DNA from: Macquaria australasica
Taxonomy: Eukaryota > Chordata > Actinopteri > Centrarchiformes > Percichthyidae
Reading direction: 5' to 3'
DNA: 64,000 nucleotides
Assembly (NCBI GenBank): GCA_005408345.1
Contig: SEMN01000092.1
Location: 992,001-1,056,000, forward strand
The notes beneath the pieces are model-generated. The model worked only from the letters and a program-made list of their open reading frames with translations, did no database searches and was not told where the DNA came from. A program made the translations under genes and the position numbers. Of the stretch, positions 12,548 through 24,717 are shown one piece after another. Position 1 is the first letter of the stretch; every line of letters starts with the position of its first letter.

Positions 12548-15500
12548 GTAAAGAGAGGTATTTTCTGAACATTTACGAGGGCCAAATTTCTCAGCATCGC
12601 GACGGCTAGCGAGGATAGCTTAGCTCAGAGGCAGCGGCTGTGGCTCAGTAGTGCAGTAGGCCTGACCACCTGCTAACGGAACTGACTGCTGGAAATATAT
12701 CTTCATATATTTTTCCCCTTCCTCTCTTCTCATAAATCAAACCTTCATGAATCACCTGGACCCAATCCAGAGACCGAAAGGCCAAGCTAATAAAGGTAAG
12801 AGCAAATATTGTCCGACACTATCGACTTGGGTTGAGTGAATGCGGATCTTTTTACGTGCGGTGCGCTCTGAAAACCTTGCGTGCGCGGATGCGCTAGCTG
12901 CTCGGCAAACGGGCCTGTCTGTGCAAGTTGTACATATTTTTGCTTTTTAATTTGCCACTCCAGTGAAGCACAAAGCTACTATATGATGTTTCACGGGAGT
13001 GCTCTCGGCCCTTAACTCGCCGTTCGCGAGTTTCACTTGTAGGGTTCCCACGGTTAGCATTAGCTAGCTCTTGACTAGCTAACGTTAAATGGCAACACGA
13101 TACACATCGGCATCCTTTTTCCTGGTTGTACTCGCAACGCTTTTTCGTTGCGCTGACAGGTGCGGGAATACGCTCTCGCTGCTTGGCGTCTCTCCGTGTC
13201 GGTCGCTGTAAAACAATTTTGCAGTGTAAAGCTACAGGTGCCGTCCCATCGCGCTGGCCAGCTCGGCTAATGGTAGCCAAGTCCGTCATGTTGAAAGGAC
13301 TCTTGGCGCTCGTTAACATGGAGACGCTGCGCACTGCACGCAGCTAACCGCACAGCTAGCGTGCTAGCGTTAGCTGGTTGCTACGTTAACCCAGAATGAC
13401 ACGTCTTCCGACATGCTTTTCCTGTGTCCAAGTGGGCCTCGCGCCTTCCTGTCACCGTGCACGTCGGACTGTAATGTTTAAATAACGTGTATTTGCTGAC
13501 CTGTTTTGTGTGTTTTCAATTTAACGAATCCCATGTCGCCCAACACAGTAACGTCACTCGTGAACTTGTGACAATAAACAAACCAGGCAGCACTGGTCCC
13601 CCTGTAGTAAACATACATTAAATCTGCTCACGAACTATCACTAATGGTGTAACACATCCTTCATAGTAATGTGTCTGTTTTGATATGGGAATCTGAATGT
13701 CTTTAGTGTTGTTTTGTGCCAATATGTAACCAGTGCATTTAATTCTTCACTGGGGCTGATTCATCTTGTTATGCAAGTGTATGCTTTGTAATCTGAAGCG
13801 TATTGAGCAGTCATAGTATGTGATGTTTTATCATGCTCAGTTTAGTTGCTTTTCCTGTGACACTCATAAATAATTGCAGGGAGCGGTTTTGTTATGTAAC
13901 AAGTGGTAATGATGATGACATGAAATGACCGATAATGCAATGTATCTCGCCACTCGCATCTCTGTAGTCACACAAACCTGTACGCTCTGTTTACATCACT
14001 GTTGTGTTCTTTTCAGTGCAAAACGGAGCTGTGACCCAAAAGGATACTTTGAATGACGATGAGTTTGAGCCTTACCTGAATACTCAGGCCAGACAGGTAA
14101 GCTTTTGTTGACCAGTGTTTGCCAACAGGTGCTGCTTTTCAGTTGCATCGCTTTATTATCAAAAGACTGAAGTACCTTCAAGTTAGATTTTGTTCTTGGT
14201 TAAGCATCAGTCTTTTACTTTATGCCTCTCTAATGATTGAAGTGGAATTCATAGATAAAACCAACAGGTTGTAACTTCCACCTGGACTTCAGTAGTTGGC
14301 TTTTTATTTTAAAAGTGTTGATTTTTTTTCTTTAAATCTTTGTACAGTGTATCCTAGAAAAGGGTAGCTTAATTCTAAAATAAGCACATGTCTGGAGTCA
14401 ACAGTATTGATGGCCTGATTGCCTGGGTCAATCTATTAATGCCTAGATTGATCCTGATACCCACTTTGCTGTTTGGCTCGGACCATCCCTAATATTGACA
14501 TGTTACATGCTACCTTGGTTCAATGTATTTTAGATTGAAATGTTTGGGATATGGGATTATCCAGGTTATTATAAACTGTATATGTTGTACATGCCCCAAG
14601 TCACTGATTATTACAGTGTCCGTATATCACAAAACCCACTCATTTGTTAAGTTTCAGAACTTCTTTTCCTCTCAGACTATTAAGCACAAGCCTTGGAAGT
14701 TAAGAGAGAAGAGACTTGTTATTGTGACTTTTTCGTAACTCAAAGAAATTTCTCTACCAGAAGATTAATATATACACTTGTAGACATCCATGTTTCAGTG
14801 ACCTTGAGGGCTCTTTTTTTTTTTGTGCACATCCTTGCTTTTTGCCTTACTGAGGAATATGGGAAGAACTAAAGGATGTGCAGCTGGAATGAGGGCTTTT
14901 GTTGATTTATGTAGTTTTCAGTGGCCTTGGACTTTTTCTCTTTACAGTGTGGTAGATGGAGTTCCCCTTGTGTAGAAGTGAGCTATAGAGTAAAAGAATG
15001 GAGTCTGTATTTTATTCCACTCAGAAGAATGGACCATCCTTATCTTAAAGAGACTGTTAGACTTTTTTCTTATTGTATAGTTCAGTGATGTGCATTTACA
15101 GACCAGATCGGAGTAGAGGACAGAAACTAAGAAAGCTTTATTGTTGTGTTGTGAATCCTTGATTGTTGATGATGATAATGATGATACTGATAATGATGAC
15201 GACAATAATTCAATAACTTTGCTCATCTTTTATCTTGGTCTGACTTTTTGGATCTACACAACAGATGAAGATAAAGATTACGTTAACAGTTAATAATGAT
15301 GATGTTCTATTATCAATTAAGTTTGAGTATTTTGTTGCTTGTCACTAAAACAAATTATTTTTCTATTTAGAGCAATGCCTATACGGCCATGTCGGACTCG
15401 TACATGCCCAGCTACTACAGCCCCTCCATAGGATTTTCCTACTCCCTAAATGAGGCAGCATGGTCCACAGGTGGGGACCCTCCTATGCCTTACCTGGCCT

Positions 15501-18500
15501 CCTATGGACAGCTAAGCAATGGGGAGCCCCACTACCTCCCGGACGCTATGTTTGGCCAGCCAGGCCCCCTGGGGAGCAACCCTTTCCTGGGCCAGCACGG
15601 TTTCAACTTCTTCCCCAGTGGCATCGACTTCTCGGCATGGGGCAATAGCAGCTCTCAGGGACAGTCGGGGACACCGCAGAGCACTGGCTACAGCAGCAGC
15701 TATGCCTATGCTCCCAGCTCACTTGGGGGTGCCATGATTGATGGACAGTCCCCGTTTGCACCTGCTGCCAACGAGCCCCTTAACAAGGCACCTGGTATGA
15801 ACAGCCTTGACCAGGGCATGGCAGGGCTTAAGATCGGCAGTGCCACTCCTGGTGGTAATGGGGACATGGCTCCTAAGGTGGTTGGCTCTGGCTTACCTGG
15901 TGGGGGTCCCCTTGGCCCTGTATCATCTGTAGGACCTCCCAGCATGCCTCCTGTCTCAATTGCCCCTGCCAAGCCCGCCTCTTGGGCCGATATTGCCAGC
16001 AAACCAGCCAAGCCTCAACCCAAGCTGAAAACCAAGGGTGGCATGGCCGGTGCCAATTTGCCTCCTCCGCCCATTAAACACAACATGGACATCGGCACTT
16101 GGGACAACAAGGGCACCATGCCTAAAGCTGCCACCCCTCAGCAGGTGCCCCCTATTCCCAGCAATGGGCAGCCACCCAACCAGGCTTCCCCACAGCCCGG
16201 AGCTACTGCTGCAGGGAACCCACAAATGCCCCTCAGCAATGGACAGCTGGTACCGCCTGGTTCCCAGATGGGGCAGCATCAGCTACCACCCAGTGGGCAA
16301 CCAGGGATGGCTCAGATGCCCCAGCCTCCTCTCTCCCAGGGACCTCCTCCACCAAGCCAACAGCAACCTTCTCAACCTACTCGTTGGGTTCCTCCACGGA
16401 ACCGGGCCAATGGATTTGGGGATGCCAGTGGGAGTGGCACAGGTCAGTCACCTCCCACCTCCTCTGGTGTGGGTGTGGTTCCCGGGGTCCCCTCTGAGCC
16501 TCACCCAGTCTTAGAGAAGTTGCGCATGGTCAACAATTATAACCCCAAGGACTTTGACTGGAATCCCAAGCAGGGCAGGGTGTTCATCATCAAGAGCTAC
16601 TCCGAGGATGACATCCACCGCTCGATCAAGTATAACATCTGGTGCAGCACGGAGCATGGCAACAAGAGGCTCGATGCAGCTTACCGTTCATTGGGTGGCA
16701 AAGGGCCACTTTATCTTCTGTTCAGTGTCAATGGGAGTGGTCACTTCTGTGGTGTAGCAGAGATGCGCTCACCCGTGGACTACAACACGTCTGCTGGCGT
16801 GTGGTCGCAGGACAAGTGGAAGGGTCGTTTTGATGTGCGCTGGATCTTTGTTAAGGACGTTCCCAACAGTCAGCTAAGGCACATTCGACTGGAGAACAAC
16901 GAAAACAAGCCAGTGACCAACTCTCGGGACACACAGGAGGTACCACTGGACAAGGCCAGGCAGGTGCTAAAGATCATCGCTGGATATAAACACACCACTT
17001 CCATCTTCGATGACTTTTCTCACTACGAGAAGCGTCAGGAGGAGGAAGAGTGTGTGAAAAAGGTAACAAAGTTACTGTTGAATAAAGTGAATGATAAAAC
17101 GGATGAATGAAAAAAGACCACTCTGCTTAACTTTTATTGAAAAAGGTTCAGTATATGAAGCCGGTTTGGGTGTGTGTGTGCATGTACAGCCTTTCTCTTT
17201 GCATTACAAAAGAATACGGGAACATCTCAAGGATTTACAGCTTAATTGAGATCTTTGTCAGAATTCAGTGTGATTGTACACAGTAGGAAATTTTGTGATT
17301 TTTCTTTCTCTTCAGTTTTTCACTGTAGTTTGTACTTATGTATTCTACCTGTTTGATCATGCGTATGTATTTAAAATAGAATAACAGAAATGAACACAAT
17401 AATTTAACATGATATTCACTCAGTTAAAATTATGAAATGGAAATATTGAGTGGATTACATGAGAATGTATCTGAAAATTGAGTTGATTGGTTTTTGTTGT
17501 GGTTAAGTTGTTTTCATTTTGATAGCCTTATAAGGGGGGGTATCTGTTCCTATCTCCAAAACATTCTCAGTTGTGCAGCCTCCTGAAGATGTGTGAAATG
17601 TATTTTTTTATGCCTTATGTCTGAACACACATTTTGGTATTGGGTTATATCTGTTGTTAAGCTGTTTTGTGTTGAACTGTCAGCATCAACAACAAAATAG
17701 AAGAACAAATGTGTGTTGCAGCTCACAAAATTTAGTGATACTCGTTTGCATTTTGTATTAATTGTGAAAGGGGTACTGTTTTGATGTCCTGCACAGCTGT
17801 ATTACACATTCTATAACCTACCCAACAGGGGGGGCAAATTAAGGGAAAAGTGTATATATATTGGCTTACCTTCCTCAACACAGCAGCTCATTAACTTTTT
17901 GTAAATTGCCATTATTTGCCTACTTGCTATTCTATGTAGAAAAGCTTGTTTTATTCTGTAGATTGAAACATTTATCTTCCAGTGTCTTGTGATTTTAGTT
18001 GGATCTTTTATATTTACTACCCTGTATCTTTTTGTATATGTGACGTATGCTTTAGAAGCATAGTGTATAGCTTGTTATAGCCACAAAATGTGCTACTTAA
18101 AGGTTACTGTTTAAAGCCAGGATACATGAGCTTGAGAAACAAGTGAGTTCATCGGTGTGCTTTCTCACACTTAACAGCAAGAAAGACATCTGTACATAAA
18201 TTAATATAGCAACTATAGTTGTACAGTCATAGTTCAGTTAACATTCATTTAAATATTTTAATTATATTGCAATTGTATAACTGTTCTTTTCAGATATTCA
18301 TTTAAGAAATGTGAAATACTGTGACATTAATCTTGCAAATCAAAATAGAAAAACAAAATCTTAATAAGCCTGACCAGCAGTTTTCTAAACTCTAAATGCT
18401 GTTCTCTTATTGACACCCAGACTTTAGAACCTTAAATAACTTGTGACCATGTTCTTGACAGCATGGTGATGGATACAAGAGATGAGCTCTGTCAATATAT

Positions 18501-19182
18501 GAAACTTTATCCAGAACATGCATTGTAAATTTAAGCATTACTTGGCAGTTTTAGATTAGTTATTTGTTAACATATAATGTAAAAGTTAGGTTTTACATTT
18601 GGCATGTGAGACATTTGTACCTAAATCCAATGCCTGTGTGATGTCTGTATGCAGAGTTGTAATCTATATTTTTAGCTTTTGATCATGAACTGGTGTGGTT
18701 AATTCAAAGTTCCCAGACTTGTCAAAATCCTCCGCTCTGCTAAGTAATCTTTATGGTCAAATTTGTGACAAAGATCTGATTTAAGTATTGTGACTTGTCT
18801 GTGTGAATCTGTTTCGGTTACGCTCAGTTTTCACTCTGTGTGTGACAGGTGGAGGTCCCAGGCAGTGAGCCATATCCCAGCAACCCAAGCAACAGGAGTC
18901 ATTACAGGCTTCAGGTAACTTGCTTCACATGTCACCATTTGCAGAAGCAGTTGAGATGTTATTTTGATACTTGATGGCTACTGCTTGCAGCCTTTTCAGA
19001 TTCATATTAAGTTGTTGGAGTTCATGAATGTTGATCAGAACATTCATGGGGGGGGGTGCACATTTGGAATCATCAAATAATGAACCTGAAGAACTTGTAG
19101 CGATCTGTGAACTGCAGTTTGAAAATACAAATATTTGCTGTGTTTTTGATTGTTCTAGGAGCGCCAAGGACGAGTCAAGTAA
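12521..19182 (+). CDS. ythdf2: YTH domain family protein 2, N6-methyladenosine RNA reader (complete)
   Basis: Coding exons are 12521-12547, 12771-12795, 14017-14096, 15371-17062, 18849-18914 and 19159-19182, all with GT/AG ends and matching phases, giving 637 aa (615 without the fifth exon; human YTHDF2 is 579). The start MSASSLLEQRPKGQ matches human YTHDF2 exactly except after the last residues shown. A long Pro/Gln/Gly-rich disordered region follows, with SYSPSIGFSYSL-like and FNFFPSGIDFSAWG blocks. The YTH domain begins near residue 447 (RVFIIKSYSEDDIHRSIKYN). The aromatic cage is intact: W468, W522 and W527 have the same spacing as human W432, W486 and W491. The family binds m6A-marked mRNA in the cytoplasm and recruits the CCR4-NOT deadenylase for decay. 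YTHDF1 and YTHDF3 are excluded by the N-terminus and central blocks. Confidence 0.97.
12771..12795 (+). CDS. ythdf2: ythdf2 coding exon 2 (25 nt micro-exon)
   Basis: The exon lies between an ATCCAG acceptor and an AAAG/GTAAGA donor and encodes RPKGQANK. It leaves phase 1, matching the next exon. It corresponds to human RPKGQGNK. Confidence 0.92.
14017..14096 (+). CDS. ythdf2: ythdf2 coding exon 3
   Basis: A TTCTTTTCAG acceptor and an AGACAG/GTAAGC donor bound 80 nt encoding VQNGAVTQKDTLNDDEFEPY and seven further residues. Human YTHDF2 has VQNGSVHQKDGLNDDDFEPY at this place. Confidence 0.94.
15371..17062 (+). CDS. ythdf2: ythdf2 coding exon 4 (low-complexity region and YTH domain)
   Basis: This 1692 nt exon begins after a TTCTATTTAG acceptor with SNAYTAMSDSYMPSYYSPS. 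It carries nearly all of the disordered region and the complete YTH domain, and ends in GAAAAAG before GTAACA. The frame stays open for 48 nt more and stops in the intron, so intron retention would give a short different tail. Confidence 0.97.
17063..18848 (+). other. ythdf2 intron 4
   Basis: AT-rich intron of about 1.8 kb between the YTH exon and the 22-codon exon. I found no further gene or recognisable repeat in it. Confidence 0.75.
18849..18914 (+). CDS. ythdf2: ythdf2 coding exon 5, 22-codon penultimate exon
   Basis: A GTGTGACAG acceptor and a TTCAG/GTAACT donor bound 66 nt, phase 0 on both sides, reading VEVPGSEPYPSNPSNRSHYR and LQ. It can be included or skipped without a frame change. 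The canonical human protein goes straight from VKK to ERQGRGK, so this exon is extra relative to human; I could not confirm whether it is constitutive or alternative here. Confidence 0.8.
19159..19182 (+). CDS. ythdf2: ythdf2 terminal coding exon 6
   Basis: After a TTGATTGTTCTAG acceptor, 24 nt encode ERQGRVK and TAA, matching the human C-terminus ERQGRGK. The 3' UTR continues downstream. Confidence 0.92.
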   Translation, partial: ERQGRVK

Positions 19183-20557
19183 CAGTTGGATCTTTGGTCA
19201 AAAGACTGCAATGGCCCCCCTAAAGCCCTGTCCACCCCATTACGTCATTACATCCAGATCTCTCTTAAGAAATTCTAATAGGGGTGAAGAATTAACCAAG
19301 GACAAAAAAATTAAATGAAGACTTTCTTGATTTCTTTTGACTTTAAAGACTTACTTCGAACTTGTAGTAAAAAGAAAAGGAAACGATTATTCATAGGACT
19401 ACAACTAAATGCATAGCATCCTTAGGTGAAATCTTTTTTTGCCCCACCCCATTCCACTACATATGCTTTTTCCCCTTGTATGCTGCTTTTTCCTTTTTTT
19501 TAAATGAAAGGATCATCCTCTGTTTTTATGGTCCAAGAGCAAGTCTGTAATTCTCACACAAACGCACAAACCCAATAGAAATTTGTAGTGTTGGCTTATA
19601 ATAGTGTCCCAAAGTCAAGAATGGGTCGTTTGTCTCATTTTCTTTGTAAACCCCCCCTCCCCCCCTCCGTCTTTTGAGGATGCTCACATCTTCAACCAGG
19701 ACCCAGTGGAGTTTCCTCATAAGTGGATTTTCATCATAGGCGGGTGTCAACTGCACTCCCTCCAGAATCGGTTTCGTACATGCTTGCCATGTTTTTGTTT
19801 GAGAGGACTGCAGATGTTCACAATGGCCCTCTATTTTGTTTTCGCATGTGTTGGACGGAGAGTGTGGGGAAGGTAGGGTCTGGAGAGGAAGACTAGGGAA
19901 GAGAGGGGTCAAGAGTTTGAAAGCAGAAGAAATGTTAAGTTGAGCCTTGCTCAGTGTATAATTTTTATGGTCTAAAAAAATTGGGGCCCTCTGTTAACAG
20001 TCTTCATTGGACTTTATTTACCCTTTTTTTTCTTTCTGTCTCTTGGACAAGTTAATTCATCATTGCTTTGGGCTGCTTACTTGTTTTTTGTTTTTTCCTC
20101 CTTCCTCAGTTTTCTAAAGACAGTGATGTGAGTGGCCTTACCCCCACTCTTTCTATTAATCAGTTCAAAAGTAATAAATGTGGTATATTCAGCAGAACTG
20201 GTGTGCATTCCCCTTGTTTGACTGTAAAGCAATTTTGCCATGCAGCGTGTCTGTGCATTCTTTTCATCTATTTTTCTTGTCCCAGATGGGTATATGAATG
20301 AATGTTTTTCTGCTAACCTTCATACTTGGCCCGTCCACTCCCCATTCTGACTTCATGTTTCACCACTGTACCCTGCATTTCTTGCCTCTACTTTCCATAC
20401 CCGCCTTGTCCTTCACACTCCCGTTTCTGACTGCTCAGCCAACTATACATACTATAATATCACAATCGGCTTCCACCATTTTCAGAATGTCATTGTTGGT
20501 GAGTAAAAAAAAAACGCAAGGTCCTCTTTCAGAACTACTGGCTTTTATTTGTGGCAT

Positions 20558-20563
20558 AATAAA
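20558..20563 (+). terminator. Candidate ythdf2 polyadenylation signal
   Basis: AATAAA is followed after about 20 bp by a GTGGTGTGTGGG GT-rich element, the usual downstream signal, giving a 3' UTR of about 1.4 kb. An earlier AATAAA at 20173-20178 could serve a shorter form. Confidence 0.6.
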
Positions 20564-20599
20564 GATGCTACACAAAGTGGTGTGTGGGTTTTCCTCATT

Positions 20600-23500
20600 T
20601 AGATTTTTTTTTCTTTAGTCACGTGGGTGGCCTGTTGTACCTGTTTACTTGTTTTGTGTCGTTTTCCTTAGAGCAGGTGGAACATGATACCTGTTGGGAT
20701 GTCCTGAATGAGTAAAACCTGTTTTCACCATGCTGTTTCATTTATGTGGCAGTACACCACTGTAATGTAGCCCTTTGATCCCTTGTGCAAACATAACAAA
20801 TGTCATACTATGTATTTTACGGTAATATATTGGCTATAGATGACTTTTAAAGTTGTAAAAATGTATATGCTTAACCTACCTCGTAAACCTACGTGTGTAC
20901 ACATGACTGTTAGGGGAAATTATCTGCAAACCGCCATTTTCCCTCCTCGTCCGTGCGGTTGTACTGAACGTAGCGGCCACAAGAGGGAGACACAGCATTA
21001 TTTACTGCTGTTTATTTCTGTCCTGAGGAAGAGGACAGGCTCCTCAGCCGGGGACTGACGAGTTTCTAACGGGTCCCAAAATCAAGGCCTTCTGTATATT
21101 CAGCTATTAATCTGTTTTATTCTTTGTTTTATTTTTAATATCTAAACACTGCCTCTTACCACCGTCAGTAGAAACAGTCAATCAAAAATATGTTAGTGTA
21201 ATAATCTGCTGTGTGGTCATAAATCCTTTAGGTTTGATGGGTTTATGTGGCCTGTAAGTGCAGAATGTATTAAAACACCAGGACACATGAGATTTCCTAA
21301 ATTTCAGATTTACCTGGGTCATGAATTCAGAATCTACAAATGCCAAAATTAACGACCTTCCTTCTAAATCTCAATCATTTTTTTACAGGAACTTAGTATA
21401 CTCGACAATAAGTAAAGCTTTCTCATCTTCGGTTTGTTTACACTAGTCTGTTTGCAAACATTAAAAATCATAGTGTTTAGGCTATAAATCATAAAAATCA
21501 TGATCTAAGCAAAAATCCTTGTTTTTAATCTACATGTCAAATATGTAGCCTCTGTAAATTTAGCCATGGTTTATATTTTAAAATAATGTACCATCATTTT
21601 GCACATACAGATGAAGCACCACCCCGAAAGGTGGTTTCATTAGTTTCTATTATTAAAAAACTCCAAATTATGACTGCCCCCAGCTCTGTGCACCGCCTGG
21701 TGTAGCTACTATATAAAACTGATGGAGTTGTACATAAATTTAATGACGGATTAAAAAAAAAAGCCTATTTCAAAGGACGGGCTATAGCTGCAAAACTTTG
21801 GCTTGTGATAATAGTGTTCAAACTGGGGAAAGAAAATCTGAAGAGATCACTCAGCTTTTTGGGACTGAAGTGCAGGTCTTGGTAAGAGAAGAACTGTGTG
21901 GGTGTCGAGAGGGGGGGGGGGGTAGACGGCACGTGTCGTGTCTGCGTTGAGGGTGCGTGGCAAACACGCTGCCTCGAGGGGATCTCCTGTGACCCTTATC
22001 TGCGTGTCTCTGGGGACGCCTGTTTGCCCCTCCTGGGATGCAAATGAACGTCCATAAAAGAGAGGCAGATACAGCCACCGAGACGATGGAGGAGAAGAAA
22101 GGGAAATGGGACCATGGGGAGAAAGTGGTGGAGGAGGGGAGGAGGTCAGCACTCACATCTCAGAGCGCACATCAAGCTAAATGCATAGAGGAGATGGAGA
22201 AAAAATAAGTTGCCCTGCAGTGGTGAAAGGAGAAATTCCTCACTGTGTGTGTGTGTGTTGGTGAAATAGTCGTTGCTTTTTTCTTCAGTTGCAGAATCTC
22301 GACAGTATTGACTAAATTATAGGCACTCGAATTATTATCAGTCATTCTCCATTCGCTGATTTCAGTGGGCTGTAATTCAGACACAATTAAAAAGGTTAGC
22401 CTATATACATAAAAACAATATAAAATGACCACTAACAGTTCACTGGGTATCCTTTGTTTTTTGCATTGACTCATTTAAGAGATGATATATTACTTGTTTA
22501 ACATTTCAGACATTAGACTCTGCCACTCCGCATTTCTGTAGTCGTACAAAATATGTGAAATATTTGTCTATTGTATTTTCTCCTATAGAAAGTATTTTTC
22601 ACTCAGAGAGCTATTAGGTGCGTTGCGTGTGTGGGTTCATATTGCACTGCAAGGTCACGGTTCTGCTTTATTTTCCCCTCATTATCATAAGGCATCCATC
22701 TCTTTCTTCCATTAGTGACGCTTCACCATGTCGCCAACCCGACCTCTATTTACATGACCAAATGAGATTTCTTTCTCTCTTTTCCTGCGTGTTGTTTCGG
22801 AAAGCCTGCCTCTAATATTCAAAAGGGAGAGAGAGAAAAAAAACAGTAGTAAAGCTGAAAAAACGCAGCAATATAGGACAATAGCTTTTGAATGCTTAAT
22901 TTTTAATAGAAAAAAATCTTACAGGCCTATGTTCAGTCATTATATCATATTTTACTTGTAAGTAAAGGCTATTATAAAATCCCTATATGTCACGATGTTT
23001 ATTTCTTCAATATTCGATTTAAATAAAGTGATTCTATTTTTTTTAACTTTTTTTTTAACTTTTTTAACATGGACAAAAATGCCCTTCCTTGACTGTAGGC
23101 CTATAATTCCACACCTGTCACCAATTTATCAGCATTATTTTGCATCAAAACTAAAAGCAGTAGGAGCTAAAAATAAATAAATATGTAGGCTATTTAGGAA
23201 TAATAAAACGTCATGATGATGAATGTTTATAGCAAGTGAGGGGGGCCTGCATGCGGTCACCTGCTCACCAGCGCCAGGGGTCCTGCACTGTTGACATATT
23301 GAGTATTACCCCCTCATTTCTCCTAGTGTCCCAATTCTATTGAGAGTTTTGAAAATGCATAATGTGTAGACAGGCGAAGGGGCCTGAAAACAGTTGATGA
23401 CCTCTGTCTGAACATATGTGGCACACTTGCCCTCTGCACGCTCTAATTATGTGGAGGCCATCCACTGGTATATCAACACATAAAGAAGCATATAGGCCTA

Positions 23501-24640
23501 ATATAGAGGCAGGATGTATTCTGCATCCATATGTTTATCTTAAAATCTCTCTAGACTAGATTTTGTACTGACTATGACGCTATAGTTTTTGTGATGATTT
23601 TACACATTGAGTCATTTTTTGAATAGACTAGCCTTAAATAAAATCTAGAATTAAAGCTACATAAAATAGACTGAAAGGAATCTATACAAACATCCACAAT
23701 TTCATTTTTTTGCTTATTCCGCCTCCATCGTCTGAGATGTAGGTCAACTCGCATCTCCATCGCCTACAGCGATTTACAGCTCGAATCATTTGATGCAGCT
23801 TTGTGATTATAGGAGTTGGAATGAAGCTCATTATTTAAATTATTTGATGTGCTTTGGGCCTTTTTTACTTTGAAAAGAAATGCTAGATAGTACAAATAGA
23901 AATGTTGTCCATGAAATGACTTCTTTATTGAGACTTTTTGCAGAACAAAAACACAAGCAAAGGCGTGATATTGAAACTCACAAACAAAACAAAAAAACTG
24001 TTTTAATTTAACTTGTAATTCAAAAGCTGGTATTTTCAGAGTATGGATGGTCATGGAAATATGCTCAGTTGAAATAAAATAAATCAGCATGCATGAGGAT
24101 GATTCAGGAGGTTGTTGCCTTTTAGAACTGAGTAAAGACAATAATTGTACAACAGCACATCGTGCTCTTACAGGATTCTCACCCTGTTTTTCCATCTTCC
24201 TCTCAGATAGGGCAAGTGTACGCTCATGCGTAAACACACAGACCTTTGAAGTGGCCCTCTGTCACCACATGGCAAATCCCCCTGGTGTGATCCCTCTGTC
24301 CATTTGGCCACAGGACCGACACTGGTAGGCTGTCTGTTCTGTCATTATGGAAACCAGTATATTACTTAGACTGGTGCTGAGTGATTATGGTGCATTTTTC
24401 TCTACTATGTTTCCCGTATGTCTCAGTAATGCCTCTCGAAGATTTGTCTGGCTTGCATTAACTGATTTGTGCACCTGTCTTAGGTCACTGCTCTGTAACC
24501 TCTTTGCCTAATGCTTCTTCTCCTGCTTCTCTCGTTAATCTCAAAGGACTGTAGTGAACGTCCATCTGTGTAGTTACCAGTGCCACTCTCCTGTCCTGTA
24601 GTGGCTTTCTGCTGGTCTCTTAGGTGAGCGAAGACTGTGG
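20600..24640. other. Intergenic, downstream of ythdf2
   Basis: No protein-coding gene was found. An AT-rich tract (20820-21800) leads to a GC-richer block at about 21880-22160 with ATGCAAAT (22038-22045) and a CATAAAAG motif, and a non-repetitive tract at 23200-23480. An open frame of 157 codons lies on the minus strand at 23764-24237. These may belong to the miR-124 primary transcript and its control elements. Confidence 0.55.
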
Positions 24641-24717
24641 CTTCTCTCTTGGCATTCACCGCGTGCCTTAATTGTATTGAAATTAAATCAAGGTCCACTG
24701 TGAACACAAAGAGCTCA
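24641..24717 (-). ncRNA. mir124: miR-124 precursor hairpin
   Basis: On the minus strand the 3' arm contains the complete mature sequence TAAGGCACGCGGTGAATGCC (reverse complement at 24651-24670), the exact form of miR-124-3p known in animals. The 5' arm carries GTGTTCACAGTGGACCTTGA (24688-24707), the miR-124-5p arm with one change from the common form. The loop is about 16 nt (TTAATTTCAATACAAT). The stem extends beyond the mature arms (CTCTT pairing with AAGAG), with the usual mismatches. miR-124 is the dominant neuronal microRNA and represses non-neuronal mRNAs. The hairpin lies on the strand opposite msra and upstream of it, as human MIR124-1 does relative to MSRA. The host transcript is not delimited. 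Confidence 0.96.

Larger units (their letters stand above)
12240..13480 (+). promoter_or_regulatory. ythdf2 CpG-rich promoter and 5' UTR region
   Basis: The tract is CpG-dense compared with the AT-rich sequence on both sides and spans exon 1. A CCGCCAT element (about 12383-12389), a YY1-type site, lies about 130 bp before the start codon, as is common in TATA-less housekeeping promoters. Neither strand shows a convincing TATA box at the expected distance. The transcription start is inferred to lie in about 12370-12480. Confidence 0.55.

Noticed and set aside
17063..17110. Extension of the long ythdf2 frame by 16 codons to a TGA
   Set aside because: A clear AAG/GTAACA donor lies at 17062 and the true last exon (ERQGRVK) follows at 19159. 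The extension would be used only if the intron is retained.
22021..22060. ATGCAAAT octamer followed by CATAAAAG, resembling a snRNA- or histone-type promoter
   Set aside because: No snRNA, histone or other transcript sequence follows. Octamers occur three times in the window, about what chance gives.
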